64,000 bases of DNA from Arcobacter sp. (GTDB lineage Bacteria; Campylobacterota; Campylobacteria; Campylobacterales; Arcobacteraceae): the NCBI GenBank assembly GCA_020048055.1, contig JAIFNA010000001.1, positions 28,985 to 92,984 on the forward strand, given 5' to 3'. Positions 1 through 9,868 of this stretch are shown here, piece by piece; position 1 is the first letter of the stretch; the number at the start of each line of letters is the position of its first letter. The position numbers were made by a program, and so were the translations under genes. The notes beneath the pieces are model-generated. The model was given only the letters and a program-made list of their open reading frames with translations. It was not told where the DNA came from and searched no databases.

Positions 1-3000
1 ACCGACACAGAAGTTGTATTGAAACGCGGTTATGATGTGTGCTTTTATAGTTCCTAGGTTCCTCGAACCGACACAGAAGTTGTATTGAAACCACAATCAC
101 TTTCGTGATTGTGAAACAGGACTCAAGCTCGAACCGACACAGAAGTTGTATTGAAACAGACAAGAGAGAATACAGCAGGACAGAAAACAGAAACTCGAAC
201 CGACACAGAAGTTGTATTGAAACATGAGTACAGTTGAACTTGAAATGAAAGTTAAACTTCTCGAACCGACACAGAAGTTGTATTGAAACCGAAACACTAA
301 GAAGAACACTAGATGAGCAAACACCTCGAACCGACACAGAAGTTGTATTGAAACTGTCTATAGAGTTATTTGGGATATGTATTTAGAGCCTCTCGAACCG
401 ACACAGAAGTTGTATTGAAACCACTAAGATAAGGCATATTTTTGTCCTTTGATTTCTCGAACCGACACAGAAGTTGTATTGAAACAAGGATGGTTCAAGG
501 GGTAAATTTTGTAGATGATCTCGAACCGACACAGAAGTTGTATTGAAACGTCATACACTATAGTTATAACACCTAGCGAAAGACTCGAACCGACACAGAA
601 GTTGTATTGAAACACTGCTAGTAAATATGGGCTTAATGGGTGGACTGCTCGAACCGACACAGAAGTTGTATTGAAACAGTGTAAAATCAACTATTTCAGA
701 TATCCTAGCTCCTCGAACCGACACAGAAGTTGTATTGAAACAAGATAACGGAGTGGATGGACAATCAACCGCTACAGCTCGAACCGACACAGAAGTTGTA
801 TTGAAACAAAGTTATAAGTCTTTTTCCGTTTGCAATTGCCACCCTCGAACCGACACAGAAGTTGTATTGAAACGAGAGAATCAAAAACGGAGGGATTAGT
901 TACACCTACTCGAACCGACACAGAAGTTGTATTGAAACTGAGGAACAAAAATTAAAGGAGTTTTTTAAATATTTACTCGAACCGACACAGAAGTTGTATT
1001 GAAACTAAGATTAGCAAGTGTGATTGATCTTTTGCCGACTTCTCGAACCGACACAGAAGTTGTATTGAAACTTGTCAACTGACAAAGTCCGTTGGACTGA
1101 TTTAACAAACTCGAACCGACACAGAAGTTGTATTGAAACTTTATCTCTATTCCACAAAGTTCAGAATAAAATTCTCGAACCGACACAGAAGTTGTATTGA
1201 AACGCGGTTATGATGTGTGCTTTTATAGTTCCTAGGTTCCTCGAACCGACACAGAAGTTGTAAGATAATAGTGTTCTTTTGGTCTCGAACCGACACAGAA
1301 GTTGTATTGAAACTGTATATCTCTACTATTTACACTATTGACCTCTTCTCGAACCGACACAGAAGTTGTATTGAAACGGATTTTGCAAAAGAGGTAACAA
1401 ATCCAAATAATCCTCGAACCGACACAGAAGTTGTATTGAAACTATTCACTAATAACAATAGTAATTTTTTCGGCAGACTCGAACCGACACAGAAGTTGTA
1501 TTGAAACCTCATTATTTTATATTTATAAATGCCCGTACCTTGCTCGAACCGACACAGAAGTTGTATTGAAACATATCTTTATAAAGTAAATCTAATTGAT
1601 TACCAAACTCGAACCGACACAGAAGTTGTATTGAAACATCTTTGAAATTGACCTCTAACTGTTTTTTTAATCTCTCGAACCGACACAGAAGTTGTATTGA
1701 AACGACTGGGAAAACAGTTTAGTGAGGTTGAGGATTCTCGAACCGACACAGAAGTTGTATTGAAACTTTATAGTTAGATTTTTCTTTACACTTTTAATAA
1801 TCTCGAACCGACACAGAAGTTGTATTGAAACTTTTGAAGAACCTAAATCAATGAATTGTCGCATAACTCGAACCGACACAGAAGTTGTATTGAAACTCGA
1901 TAAAATCTTCACTAGTACCTTCAGCAATTGCTCGAACCGACACAGAAGTTGTATTGAAACGGTAGTTGGTCGCCTTTAAAGTATTTTTTATGGATTCTCG
2001 AACCGACACAGAAGTTGTATTGAAACAAAGTATAATCATAAATATTAAAACTATCAACGCAGCTCGAACCGACACAGAAGTTGTATTGAAACATAGTAGG
2101 TTTAGTTCTTGAATCAAGCCATTCAATACTCGAACCGACACAGAAGTTGTATTGAAACATGGAGAGTGATGGTGAGTATTTTAGGTATAGCTCACTCGAA
2201 CCGACACAGAAGTTGTATTGAAACTGGAGAGAAAACTGCAAGTTTTGTAATCAGTCCACTCGAACCGACACAGAAGTTGTATTGAAACCGAGATGGAGAG
2301 CTGATTGCTAGAATGGAGGGTAACTCGAACCGACACAGAAGTTGTATTGAAACGCAATACATAACTGCAGAGCAAATCTACAAGATAGCTCGAACCGACA
2401 CAGAAGTTGTATTGAAACCTTGATGGCTTGAAGTTTCCATCTCCATTTTCTAACTCGAACCGACACAGAAGTTGTATTGAAACATCGTTAACTTTGTGAG
2501 AGGTGGCAAAAGCAGTTTAGCTCGAACCGACACAGAAGTTGTATTGAAACAATGGCGTAGCAAACACACAAGTATCTGGAGGAGTCTCGAACCGACACAG
2601 AAGTTGTATTGAAACATCTTTATACAATCTTCAATACTGTTATGACAATACTCGAACCGACACAGAAGTTGTATTGAAACTATTTAGCATTTGTGACAGG
2701 TCGTAGAAGTGTTGAACTCGAACCGACACAGAAGTTGTATTGAAACTTTGCTATATTAATATTTGTTCCTATCCCATATTTTCTCGAACCGACACAGAAG
2801 TTGTATTGAAACTCGATGAATTTGATGAAGATGGAAATAAACAAATTCTCGAACCGACACAGAAGTTGTATTGAAACCTTTGCTTGTGTTGTTGCTAGGT
2901 CACATGGTTTTCTCGAACCGACACAGAAGTTGTATTGAAACATCAGTGTTTTTAAGGTTTTATAATGACTAGATTCTCGAACCGACACAGAAGTTGTATT

Positions 3001-4362
3001 GAAACTTCAATCCTTTTGATGTTTGGCTCATTCCAAGAGTTCTCGAACCGACACAGAAGTTGTATTGAAACTCATTAGTTAAATCAGTCCAACGGACTTT
3101 GTCAGTCTCGAACCGACACAGAAGTTGTATTGAAACGAAGATATAAACGATGTAAATAATCCTTTTAATTTGCTCGAACCGACACAGAAGTTGTATTGAA
3201 ACAAGTTCCGTAAGCGTCTTTTACATCTTGAGGTAACTCGAACCGACACAGAAGTTGTATTGAAACCGATTTAATAAAGCCTCATCTTCAAGAGGGCTAA
3301 CGCTCGAACCGACACAGAAGTTGTATTGAAACAATCTTATGAAAGGGGGTAAGTTTTAATGTTTACCTCGAACCGACACAGAAGTTGTATTGAAACCCGC
3401 TTCTGTTTAAAGTTGGAAGTAAGGAAGAAGGTCTCGAACCGACACAGAAGTTGTATTGAAACAATGATATTCTTACTAAATCCGCTGAAATATTTTTACT
3501 CGAACCGACACAGAAGTTGTATTGAAACCGGAATGACATCTACAATCAAAAATATTTTACTTTCCTCGAACCGACACAGAAGTTGTATTGAAACTAAGTT
3601 GGTTTCTTTGTTGTGCGACTTGCATAGTTCTCGAACCGACACAGAAGTTGTCGAATACCCTAATCCTAGTTTATTCTCGAACCGACACAGAAGTTGTATT
3701 GAAACAGTCTTCCCAGTAAAGGGGATAGTCTAATGGATTTTCTCGAACCGACACAGAAGTTGTATTGAAACTCAAACCCGATAACCTCTCCAACAGGTGA
3801 AATTTTCTCGAACCGACACAGAAGTTGTATTGAAACATTAGAACAGATTACTATTACAACGGTTTAGAAATTCTCGAACCGACACAGAAGTTGTATTGAA
3901 ACAGGTAAATGTACAAAGTTTATCGATAATGGATTTAACTCGAACCGACACAGAAGTTGTATTGAAACAAGATATGACCGTAGATATTCGCAAAAAGTTG
4001 ACTACTCGAACCGACACAGAAGTTGTATTGAAACGTTCGTTTAGTAGCTCGTTTTTCTTGCTATTAACTGCTCGAACCGACACAGAAGTTGTATTGAAAC
4101 TTTGGTTTTACAATCAATCTTAGGTATTCATTTATCCTCGAACCGACACAGAAGTTGTATTGAAACTTTCCATAACCCTTCAATAAAATTTTTCGTAAGT
4201 TTCTCGAACCGACACAGAAGTTGTATTGAAACATTTACGACACATTAGGGTATCTCTCTCATCATACTCGAACCGACACAGAAGTTGTATTGAAACGTAA
4301 ATAATTGGGGAAGCTCTCAAAACTTTCCAAGACTCGAACCGACACAGAAGTTGTATTGAAAC
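1..4362 (+). CRISPR. CRISPR array 1, 68 repeats, left end outside window
   Basis: A 30-bp repeat that begins CTCGAACC and ends ATTGAAAC recurs about every 66 bp, from a copy cut by the window edge (1-25) to the last copy at 4333-4362. I count 68 repeat copies and 67 spacers, mostly 34-38 bp. The ATTGAAAC end is the usual crRNA 5-prime handle of type III and I-B repeats, which puts transcription on the plus strand and the leader left of the window. Two copies are truncated on the right (1240-1262 and 3630-3651), each followed by a short spacer (21 and 24 bp). No cas gene lies beside it in the window. The long open frames across it are repeat artefacts. Confidence 0.98.
1204..1283 (+). repeat. 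Duplicated spacer followed by a truncated repeat
   Basis: The 36-bp spacer at 1204-1239 is identical to the first spacer in the window (26-61), 1178 bp away. The repeat after it (1240-1262) lacks its last 7 bases and runs straight into a 21-bp partial spacer. The pattern suggests recombination between array copies followed by an internal deletion, although an assembly collapse in the repetitive array would look the same. Confidence 0.85.
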
Positions 4363-4557
4363 TTAAAAAACTTATAAACAACACCACTCCTCTTCCAATT
4401 TAGTTACTTGAACCTGAATTGATTTTTATTCGTGCATTGTCTAAATTCGCCATATATTTATTCCTCCTCTCCTCTTTTAAATTATTTACGTAATAGTCAT
4501 AATTTTTTATAAATTTGATATAATTAAATATATTTAAGGAATGAAAAGGGTGATAAA
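4363..4557. other. Trailer side of array 1 and toxin-antitoxin promoter
   Basis: AT-rich region after the last repeat. On the minus strand an AGGAGG ribosome-binding site precedes a 17-codon frame (4453 down to 4400) that stops at once; it may be the stump of a gene cut off when the array end was rearranged. On the plus strand a TATAAT box near 4519 and an AAGG-type site serve the antitoxin gene. Confidence 0.35.
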
Positions 4558-4806
4558 ATGCAAACAATACATTTACAAGTTCAAGATAATCTTTATAACC
4601 AACTCATTAAAAGTGGTGTAAATATTCAAGAAAAGTTTAATGAACTTCTATACGATATGCTTGATGATGGATATCCGTCAATTACAACAGAAGAGGCAAA
4701 AAAAAGAGTAAGTGATGCTGTGAAAGAATATGAATCTGGAACTATGAAAACTATACCTTATGAGCAAGGAATGGATAAAATTGATAACTGGCTGAAAACT
4801 ATTTAA
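4558..4806 (+). CDS. Antitoxin of a ParE-type toxin-antitoxin pair
   Basis: An 82-residue acidic protein placed directly before a ParE/RelE-like toxin; its TAA shares one base with the toxin ATG, so the two are translationally coupled. The N-terminal third should form the DNA-binding, dimerising part, and the C-terminal part (residues about 42-80, rich in E, K and D) resembles the toxin-neutralising tail of Phd/RelB-like antitoxins. I infer the role from size, order and coupling rather than from a clear family motif. It probably represses its own promoter. A GGGTGAT site 5 bases before the ATG supports the start. Confidence 0.7.
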   Translation: MQTIHLQVQDNLYNQLIKSGVNIQEKFNELLYDMLDDGYPSITTEEAKKRVSDAVKEYESGTMKTIPYEQGMDKIDNWLKTI

Positions 4807-5090
4807 TGACATTTATTATTGAAAAAAGTCCATTTTTTGATGAAAATTTATTTGTTATTTTAAAGTATATTGCAAACGATAGCCCAAACAATGGAAGAAA
4901 ATTTAAAAGTAAACTTGATCAAAGTATTAAAAATCTTAGCTATATGCCATACAAATTTAGAAAATCTCATTATTACAACAAAGAGAAAATAAGAGATTTA
5001 ATCTTCAATGGTTACACTATTCCATATCTTATTGATGATGAGAAAAACCAAATTGTAATATTAGATATTTTCAAGTGGAGCGAGAGATGA
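4806..5090 (+). CDS. ParE/RelE superfamily toxin
   Basis: A 94-residue basic protein with the ParE-like pattern: an N-terminal strand (TFIIEKSPFF), two helices, a KFRKSHYY segment and the closing strands IRDLIFNGYTIPYLI and QIVILDIFKW. Known members poison gyrase (ParE) or cleave mRNA on the ribosome (RelE); sequence alone does not settle which. It overlaps the antitoxin by one base. The pair sits between CRISPR array 1 and a stranded array remnant, so it may stabilise this end of the array or may have arrived by insertion. Confidence 0.8.
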   Translation: MTFIIEKSPFFDENLFVILKYIANDSPNNGRKFKSKLDQSIKNLSYMPYKFRKSHYYNKEKIRDLIFNGYTIPYLIDDEKNQIVILDIFKWSER

Positions 5091-5108
5091 TTATTTTTCA
5101 TATTTATA

Positions 5109-5558
5109 CTATAATGCTTCCATTAAAAATCGAGTGAGTGAGTGGCTAGTAAACATTTTTTCTTCCATCATCTTCTTTTCAAATTCAACAGGAGACAAAT
5201 TATTATTTGCACTATGAGATCTTTGTCTATTATAAAACACTTCAATATATTCAAAAATACTTCCATTTGCCTCGGATTTTGTTTCATAAATTTCATGATA
5301 AACAAGTTCAGTTTTTAGAGTATGGAAGAAACTCTCGCTTACTGCATTATCCCAGCAATTACCCTTCCTTGACATACTTTGAACAATTCCATATTGTTCA
5401 AGTAAATCTTTATGCGAATAAGAGGCATATTGACTCCCTCTATCTGTGTGCCAAATAAGTCCAGCTTGTGGTTTTCTTTGTTTTATTGCCATAAGTAAAG
5501 CATCATTAACAAGTGATGCTTTCATTGTATCATCCATTGACCAGCCAACTATTTTTCG
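5109..5558 (-). pseudogene. IS3-family transposase (OrfB), C-terminal fragment
   Basis: About 150 codons of an IS3/IS150-type DDE transposase. [10 protein letters not shown] carries the second Asp, [16 protein letters not shown] the catalytic Glu, and [20 protein letters not shown] is the usual C-terminus. The protein begins abruptly at RKIVGWSM, so about half of OrfB, all of OrfA and the outer end of the element are missing. The break coincides with a degenerate CRISPR repeat at 5559-5577, and the longer open frame is completed by translated repeat sequence, not transposase. The element therefore appears to have inserted in or beside the array and then lost its front half by recombination. 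Confidence 0.9.
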
Positions 5559-5640
5559 CAGAAGTAAGTATTGAAACAGATTAACTTTCGGATGTTGAGA
5601 GTTAAATGTACTCGAACCGACACAGAAGTTGTATTGAAAC
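5559..5640 (+). CRISPR. Stranded remnant of CRISPR array 1
   Basis: 5611-5640 is a perfect copy of the array 1 repeat, 1.25 kb beyond the array end. It is preceded by a 33-bp spacer-like segment (5578-5610) and a degenerate repeat end at 5559-5577 (CAGAAGTAAGTATTGAAAC). The array once reached here; the toxin-antitoxin pair and the IS3 fragment now separate the two parts. Confidence 0.9.
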
Positions 5641-5649
5641 AATAATTAA

Positions 5650-5850
5650 AATAAGAAGCTAATTAAGAGAATCCTCGCAAAACAAATCGTGGCATACAAA
5701 AATGATATTGAAAAATTCAATAAAGATGATAAAGAGTCTTATGTCATCCTTGAATGGCACTATATGGTAAGGCTTATGATTGACTATGTTAGTGGAATGA
5801 CAGATGATTTTGAATTTAAAGAATTTAAAATTCTTTTTACTTTGAAATAA
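5650..5850 (+). pseudogene. Possible C-terminal remnant of a dNTP triphosphohydrolase
   Basis: An open frame without a start codon runs to the TAA at 5848-5850. It contains RLMIDYVSGMTDDF, close to the DYISGMTD motif near the C-terminus of dGTPase/dNTPase (Dgt) proteins. The HD catalytic part is absent, so this is a fragment left after rearrangement of the flanking DNA. The assignment rests on one motif, and another HD-domain family is possible. Confidence 0.5.
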
Positions 5851-5939
5851 ATGGAGGGATTGTAATACTTTTCTGTCTAAAGTATATTTTATAATAAACT
5901 TAATATAATTCTAAAATGTAATTATAAAAGGTAGAAAAA

Positions 5940-7127
5940 ATGAATCTAGCAACACTTCAAAAAATATCTGCTCAAATACTCAGTCGCGAGATTCCAAATT
6001 ATAAAAGATATCTTTACGCAAGAATTGATTTTAGTTCAAAACTTATAGGGATAAAAGGGGCTCGTGGTACTGGAAAAAGTACGATACTTTTGCAGTATGC
6101 AAAAAGTTTAGATTTTGCATCATCAAAGATTTTATATCTTAGTTGTGATCACCCTGCTATGAGTGGAGTAAGTTTGTATGAAGTGGCTGAGAGTTTTTAT
6201 GCAAGAGGTGGAAAGTTACTTATCATTGATGAGATTCATAAAACGCCAAACTTTTCTAACGAACTCAAAGCAATCTATGATGTATTTGATTTGCAAGTGA
6301 TTTTTAGTGGATCATCTGCTCTTCAAATAGAACATGAAAGTGCTGATCTCTCTCGAAGAGCTGTTATTCATACACTTGGTATTTTATCACTTAGAGAGTT
6401 TTGTGAACTAGAAACCAAACAAACATTTAAAAGTTATAGTTTAGATGAAATATTATCAGCTCATGAAGATATAGCAGCTTCTATTATGAAAGCTATTAGA
6501 CCTCTAGAGCAGTTTTCTAATTATTGTGAGTATGGATGTTACCCTTTCTTTGGCGAATCACTTATAGACTATCCCTCAAAGCTTTTAGAAGTTATCAATG
6601 TAACAATTGATTCTGACCTTTGTGGTATCTATAATATTGACCCTTCCAAACTTGATAAACTCAAAAAAATCATCTATATGCTTTGTAGTTCAAAACCCTA
6701 TGAAGTAAATATCTCAAAACTGAGTTCAGCTGTTGGAGCTTCATGGCCAACACTTCAAAAATATTTAGAAAGAATGGATGCTGGAAGTTTAATCCATATC
6801 GTAAGGGGTGGAGTAGGGATGCGAGCAGTGAATCGTCCTGATAAACTATTGCTTGATAATCCAAATCTTTTTACAGTACTTTGTGCAAACTCTGATATTG
6901 GTGCAATGAGAGAGAGTTTCTTTGTATCTCAAGTTGGACTTACTCATCAAGTGCATTATCATGACAAAGGTGATTTTATTGTTGATGACATTTTGGTATT
7001 TGAAGTCGGTGGAGCATCAAAAAGTGATAGTCAACTAGAAGGTCAAAAAGGATATGTTGTTGCAGATGATATAGAAATAGGGTTTGATAATAAAATTCCA
7101 CTGTGGCTTATGGGGTTTTTGTATTGA
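5940..7127 (+). CDS. AAA-family ATPase (AAA_14-like)
   Basis: A 395-residue protein with a Walker A motif GARGTGKST (residues about 39-47), a Walker B LLIIDEIHK (about 92-100) and a sensor strand VIFSGSSAL. The C-terminal half looks like a winged-helix region (SKLSSAVGASWPTLQKYLERM) followed by a small domain ending VFEVGGASKSDSQLEGQK, like the PD-(D/E)XK-type tail of the AAA_14/DUF4143 group. These ATPases are common in mobile and accessory DNA and their function is mostly unknown. It stands alone, with its own AAAGG-like site. Two similar proteins lie at 31964-33166 and 38953-40251. Confidence 0.8.
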   Translation: MNLATLQKISAQILSREIPNYKRYLYARIDFSSKLIGIKGARGTGKSTILLQYAKSLDFASSKILYLSCDHPAMSGVSLYEVAESFYARGGKLLIIDEIHKTPNFSNELKAIYDVFDLQVIFSGSSALQIEHESADLSRRAVIHTLGILSLREFCELETKQTFKSYSLDEILSAHEDIAASIMKAIRPLEQFSNYCEYGCYPFFGESLIDYPSKLLEVINVTIDSDLCGIYNIDPSKLDKLKKIIYMLCSSKPYEVNISKLSSAVGASWPTLQKYLERMDAGSLIHIVRGGVGMRAVNRPDKLLLDNPNLFTVLCANSDIGAMRESFFVSQVGLTHQVHYHDKGDFIVDDILVFEVGGASKSDSQLEGQKGYVVADDIEIGFDNKIPLWLMGFLY

Positions 7128-7262
7128 TATAAAAATTAATGCACATTTATCTCAAAAACTATTCTTGAATGATTTATAGTTCAAAAATATCAATCTATTA
7201 GATACCATTTTCATCTGATAAACTTTCTATAAAACTATACCTTCCTATTTTTACTTCTAAAA

Positions 7263-7397
7263 AGAATTAAAACGCTTGATGTTCTAAAAGTAAAAAATGC
7301 TATACAACCTTTTATTAAAGATATTAAAGAGGTATAGCTTTGGTCAAAAGAATATTTTATTGCTGTTATTGAGAATATTAAAAATACAAAAAAGTAG
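7263..7397 (+). pseudogene. C-terminal remnant resembling an AbiEii/AbiGii toxin
   Basis: One frame reads VKNAIQPFIKDIKEV, a TAG stop, then LWSKEYFIAVIENIKN. This matches the end of the nucleotidyltransferase AbiEii family, where a PFL(E)D...LWS.ENF..L pattern is usual. The internal stop and the missing N-terminus show that it is dead. Confidence 0.45.
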
Positions 7398-7484
7398 ATA
7401 TTCTTACCCAATCTTGCAGTTAGGTTGACACTAAGACAAAAAACACTTAGTGCAAAAATAGAGAAAAATAAAAATAATTAATAA

Positions 7485-7533
7485 TAAATATTTGTAGTTA
7501 TAGATAAATATGCGATATAATTACAAATATTTA
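7485..7533. promoter_or_regulatory. Operator-like inverted repeat at the hipA promoter
   Basis: TAAATATTTGTA (7485-7496) and TACAAATATTTA (7522-7533) are perfect 12-bp inverted arms, 25 bp apart, bracketing a TATAAT box at 7516-7521. This is the expected layout for autorepression by the HTH partner (8802-9164). It is placed 19 bp before the HipA ATG. Confidence 0.6.
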
Positions 7534-7551
7534 TGAATAAGGTTTAGTTAA

Positions 7552-8805
7552 ATGCAAAAGATTTCAATTTATATTTTTGAACAGCATATTGCTGATATGT
7601 ATCAAGATGGTGATAGAGTATATCTCAAACAAGTTAATGCTATATGTCAAAAAGTGAGTCCATTGATGTTATCAAGTGATGTAAAAGATATAGATACAAC
7701 CCATCTAGTTTATCTTGAAAGAGTAGCTGGATTTATTAGTGATTCATTACCTGGTAGTTTTGGAAATGAAATTTTGCAAAACTTTTTTTTAAAAAATGCT
7801 AACAGTTATCCAATAGTGAGCGATAAATTACTTTTTATAGGAAATATGGGGCTTGGAGCAATTACATATGAACCTTCAATGGAAAAAGAGAATACATTAG
7901 TAGATACACTAAAGTTAAAATCGCTATTTGAAAAAGCAAAAGAACTTAAAAATGGTGGAGAGTATCACTCATTACAAGATGCATTTTTAGTAAGTGCCCA
8001 TTCGTTTGTTGGAGGGGCGAGAAGTAAAGCGGTTGGAGCTATAAATTTAAAGACAAAGGAAGTTTTCTTAGGAGATAGAACAAAACCTCTACAAGATGGA
8101 TTTATCCATGCTATTATCAAATATGATGATACAGCTAATGATGATGAAAATAAATCAACATATTCAAAAATAGAGTATATTTACCATCTATTAGCAAAAC
8201 AAAGTGGGTTAGAGATGATGGATTGTCATTTAGTGGAAGCAGATGGAAAATATCATTTTATAACAAAAAGATTTGATATTGAGCCAAATGGGAAACGATA
8301 CCATATCCACTCTTTAGCAGGGCTCTTACATCTTGATTATAATATCCCTAGAACCATTGGATATGAAGATTTACTACGAACAGCTGTTAAACTTGGAGCA
8401 AATAATAGTCTTAAGCAACTCTTTTCACAAATGCTTTTCAATTATATATTTGTAAATCAAGATGATCATAGTAGAAATTTCTCATTTATGTGTGATAGTG
8501 ATTTTAAATATAAAGCGACCCCAGCTTATGATTTAACTTTTACTAAAGGTGAAAAGCAAACCGTTGAACATCAATTATCACTTTATGGAAAACCTCTTTC
8601 ACAAATAGAGATAGATGATATTGTAATGTTAGCTACTGAATTTTCCATTGGCTTAGAGTTTGTAGCCTCAGCACTTGAAACTATGAAAAAGCTTCGTGAT
8701 GATGAACTTCCAAAATTACTAAAAGAATACAAGATAGACGAGTTAAAACAAAAACAAATACTATTTGAAGTGGCTAAAAGAACTCTACAAGGGGAATTAT
8801 TATGA
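7552..8805 (+). CDS. hipA: HipA-family serine/threonine kinase toxin
   Basis: A 417-residue protein with HipA hallmarks: the N-subdomain motif DSLPGSFGN (about residues 65-73), an ATP-binding region (GGARSKAVGAI then IIKYDD), the dimer/activation stretch HSLAGLLHLDY, the catalytic loop NQDDHSRNFSFM and metal-binding ATPAYDLTFT. HipA kinases phosphorylate translation targets such as glutamyl-tRNA synthetase and cause dormancy. The gene comes before its HTH partner, with an ATGA overlap; classical hipBA is the opposite order. The active-site residues look intact, so it is probably functional. A paralogue with the same order lies at 35064-36344. Confidence 0.9.
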   Translation: MQKISIYIFEQHIADMYQDGDRVYLKQVNAICQKVSPLMLSSDVKDIDTTHLVYLERVAGFISDSLPGSFGNEILQNFFLKNANSYPIVSDKLLFIGNMGLGAITYEPSMEKENTLVDTLKLKSLFEKAKELKNGGEYHSLQDAFLVSAHSFVGGARSKAVGAINLKTKEVFLGDRTKPLQDGFIHAIIKYDDTANDDENKSTYSKIEYIYHLLAKQSGLEMMDCHLVEADGKYHFITKRFDIEPNGKRYHIHSLAGLLHLDYNIPRTIGYEDLLRTAVKLGANNSLKQLFSQMLFNYIFVNQDDHSRNFSFMCDSDFKYKATPAYDLTFTKGEKQTVEHQLSLYGKPLSQIEIDDIVMLATEFSIGLEFVASALETMKKLRDDELPKLLKEYKIDELKQKQILFEVAKRTLQGELL

Positions 8806-9164
8806 GTAATGAATTATTGAAAAAACTCCAGCTTTCACAAAAGAAAACAAAAAAATCTATCAAAACTAAACTTAATTCAAATAGTCCATTTGGAACATTA
8901 ACGGATGATGAAATAGCGATGGTTTTAGCCATACGAGCAAAGGAACTTAGAATAGTACAAAATAAAAAGCAAACAGAATTTAGTAACCAAGCAAATCTAA
9001 ACTCACCTACAACATACTCAAATTTTGAGCAAAAAGGTACTATCTCAATGATAAATTTCATTAAAATTCTAAGAGTTTTTGGAAGACTTGAGCAACTTGA
9101 AAAATTACTTCTACCAACAGTTAAAGAAAAGATTGAAAAAAATGAAAAGAAAAGAGTTAGATAA
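8802..9164 (+). CDS. HipB-like HTH antitoxin, downstream of hipA
   Basis: A 120-residue protein whose middle (residues about 42-100) is an XRE/Cro-type helix-turn-helix: IRAKELRIVQNKKQTEFSNQ, then SPTTYSNFEQKGTISMINFIKILRVF. The ATG overlaps the HipA stop (ATGA), indicating translational coupling. It should neutralise HipA and bind the inverted repeat at 7485-7533. The basic N-terminal extension (residues 1-30, many K and S) is unusual for HipB and may contact the kinase. Confidence 0.8.
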   Translation: MSNELLKKLQLSQKKTKKSIKTKLNSNSPFGTLTDDEIAMVLAIRAKELRIVQNKKQTEFSNQANLNSPTTYSNFEQKGTISMINFIKILRVFGRLEQLEKLLLPTVKEKIEKNEKKRVR

Positions 9165-9297
9165 AATTTCAAACATAGCTTCAAAACCCTTACAAGAATA
9201 AGTTTGAAAATCTTTATTTTCAAGACTAATTAGTTATAAATTCCTATTATATTTGATTTGTAATAATAAATATAAGAAATGCTTTTCAATACAAATA

Positions 9298-9813
9298 CTA
9301 AATAACAGAAAGAGTTTTATATGGAATCTTATTACCATTTTTATCTATCCATTCAATAATACTTTTAGTGTTATTCAGATCTAAATGAATGCAACTTTTT
9401 GGAATGTTTTCTTTTAGTATTGTATCATCAGTAGCAATAGCATCTGTCATTTCAAAATAGTTCTCATCTAATTTCTCTCTAAAAATAGCAATTCTAGGCA
9501 ACGGAAGAGTTTTAAGTCCTTCTACAAGCAAATAGTCAAAATCATCAAAAAGTTCAACAATTTTACTAATAGATGAATTTGATTGTTTGAATAGTGTTGT
9601 TTTATTTGGAGAAATGACGATGACATCAGCACCTGTTTGTGAAAATAGCCAACTATCTTTTCCTTCTACATCAAAAATTGCTTTATCTTTTGGGTCATGT
9701 TTTACGATACACACTTTGTATCCGTATTTCTGAAGTATATTTGAAATATTGACTATTAATGTAGTTTTTCCACTGTTTGATGGTCCCGTAAAAGCAACTG
9801 CTAACCTTTTCAC
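9298..9813 (-). CDS. mobB: MobB, molybdopterin-guanine dinucleotide biosynthesis adaptor
   Basis: A 171-residue P-loop protein: AFTGPSNSGKTTL is the Walker A (residues 7-19), followed by the MobB signature VCIVKHDPKDKAIFDVEGKDSW and QTGADVIVISP. MobB binds GTP and assists MobA in attaching GMP to molybdopterin, giving the bis-MGD cofactor that NapA needs. It is divergent from the cytochrome c gene and shares one Crp/Fnr-like site with it (9869-9882); a TATAAT box at 9841-9846 (minus strand) fits a class II promoter. Length is normal for stand-alone MobB. Confidence 0.93.
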   Translation of the reverse strand: MKRLAVAFTGPSNSGKTTLIVNISNILQKYGYKVCIVKHDPKDKAIFDVEGKDSWLFSQTGADVIVISPNKTTLFKQSNSSISKIVELFDDFDYLLVEGLKTLPLPRIAIFREKLDENYFEMTDAIATDDTILKENIPKSCIHLDLNNTKSIIEWIDKNGNKIPYKTLSVI

Positions 9814-9868
9814 ATAAACCCCTTATAGATATTTTTAAAGATTATAGCCAAAAAATCAATTTGCCTTT

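Larger units (their letters stand above)
7128..7551. other. Decayed region before hipA
   Basis: There is no intact gene in this 424-bp gap. 7263-7397 is the AbiEii-like remnant described separately, and 7485-7533 an inverted repeat around the promoter of the HipA operon. The rest shows only short broken frames. Confidence 0.6.

Noticed and set aside
97-4123. Many open frames of 60-124 codons across the first 4.3 kb
   Set aside because: All translate the CRISPR repeat again and again (for example FQYNFCVGS or [10 protein letters not shown]) and have no ribosome-binding sites or families.
5207-5458. Plus-strand frame of 83 codons
   Set aside because: It is antisense to the clearly recognisable IS3 transposase fragment.
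8774-9223. Minus-strand frame of 149 codons opposite the HipB-like gene
   Set aside because: No family, no start signal, and it covers the well-supported hipA/HTH overlap on the other strand.
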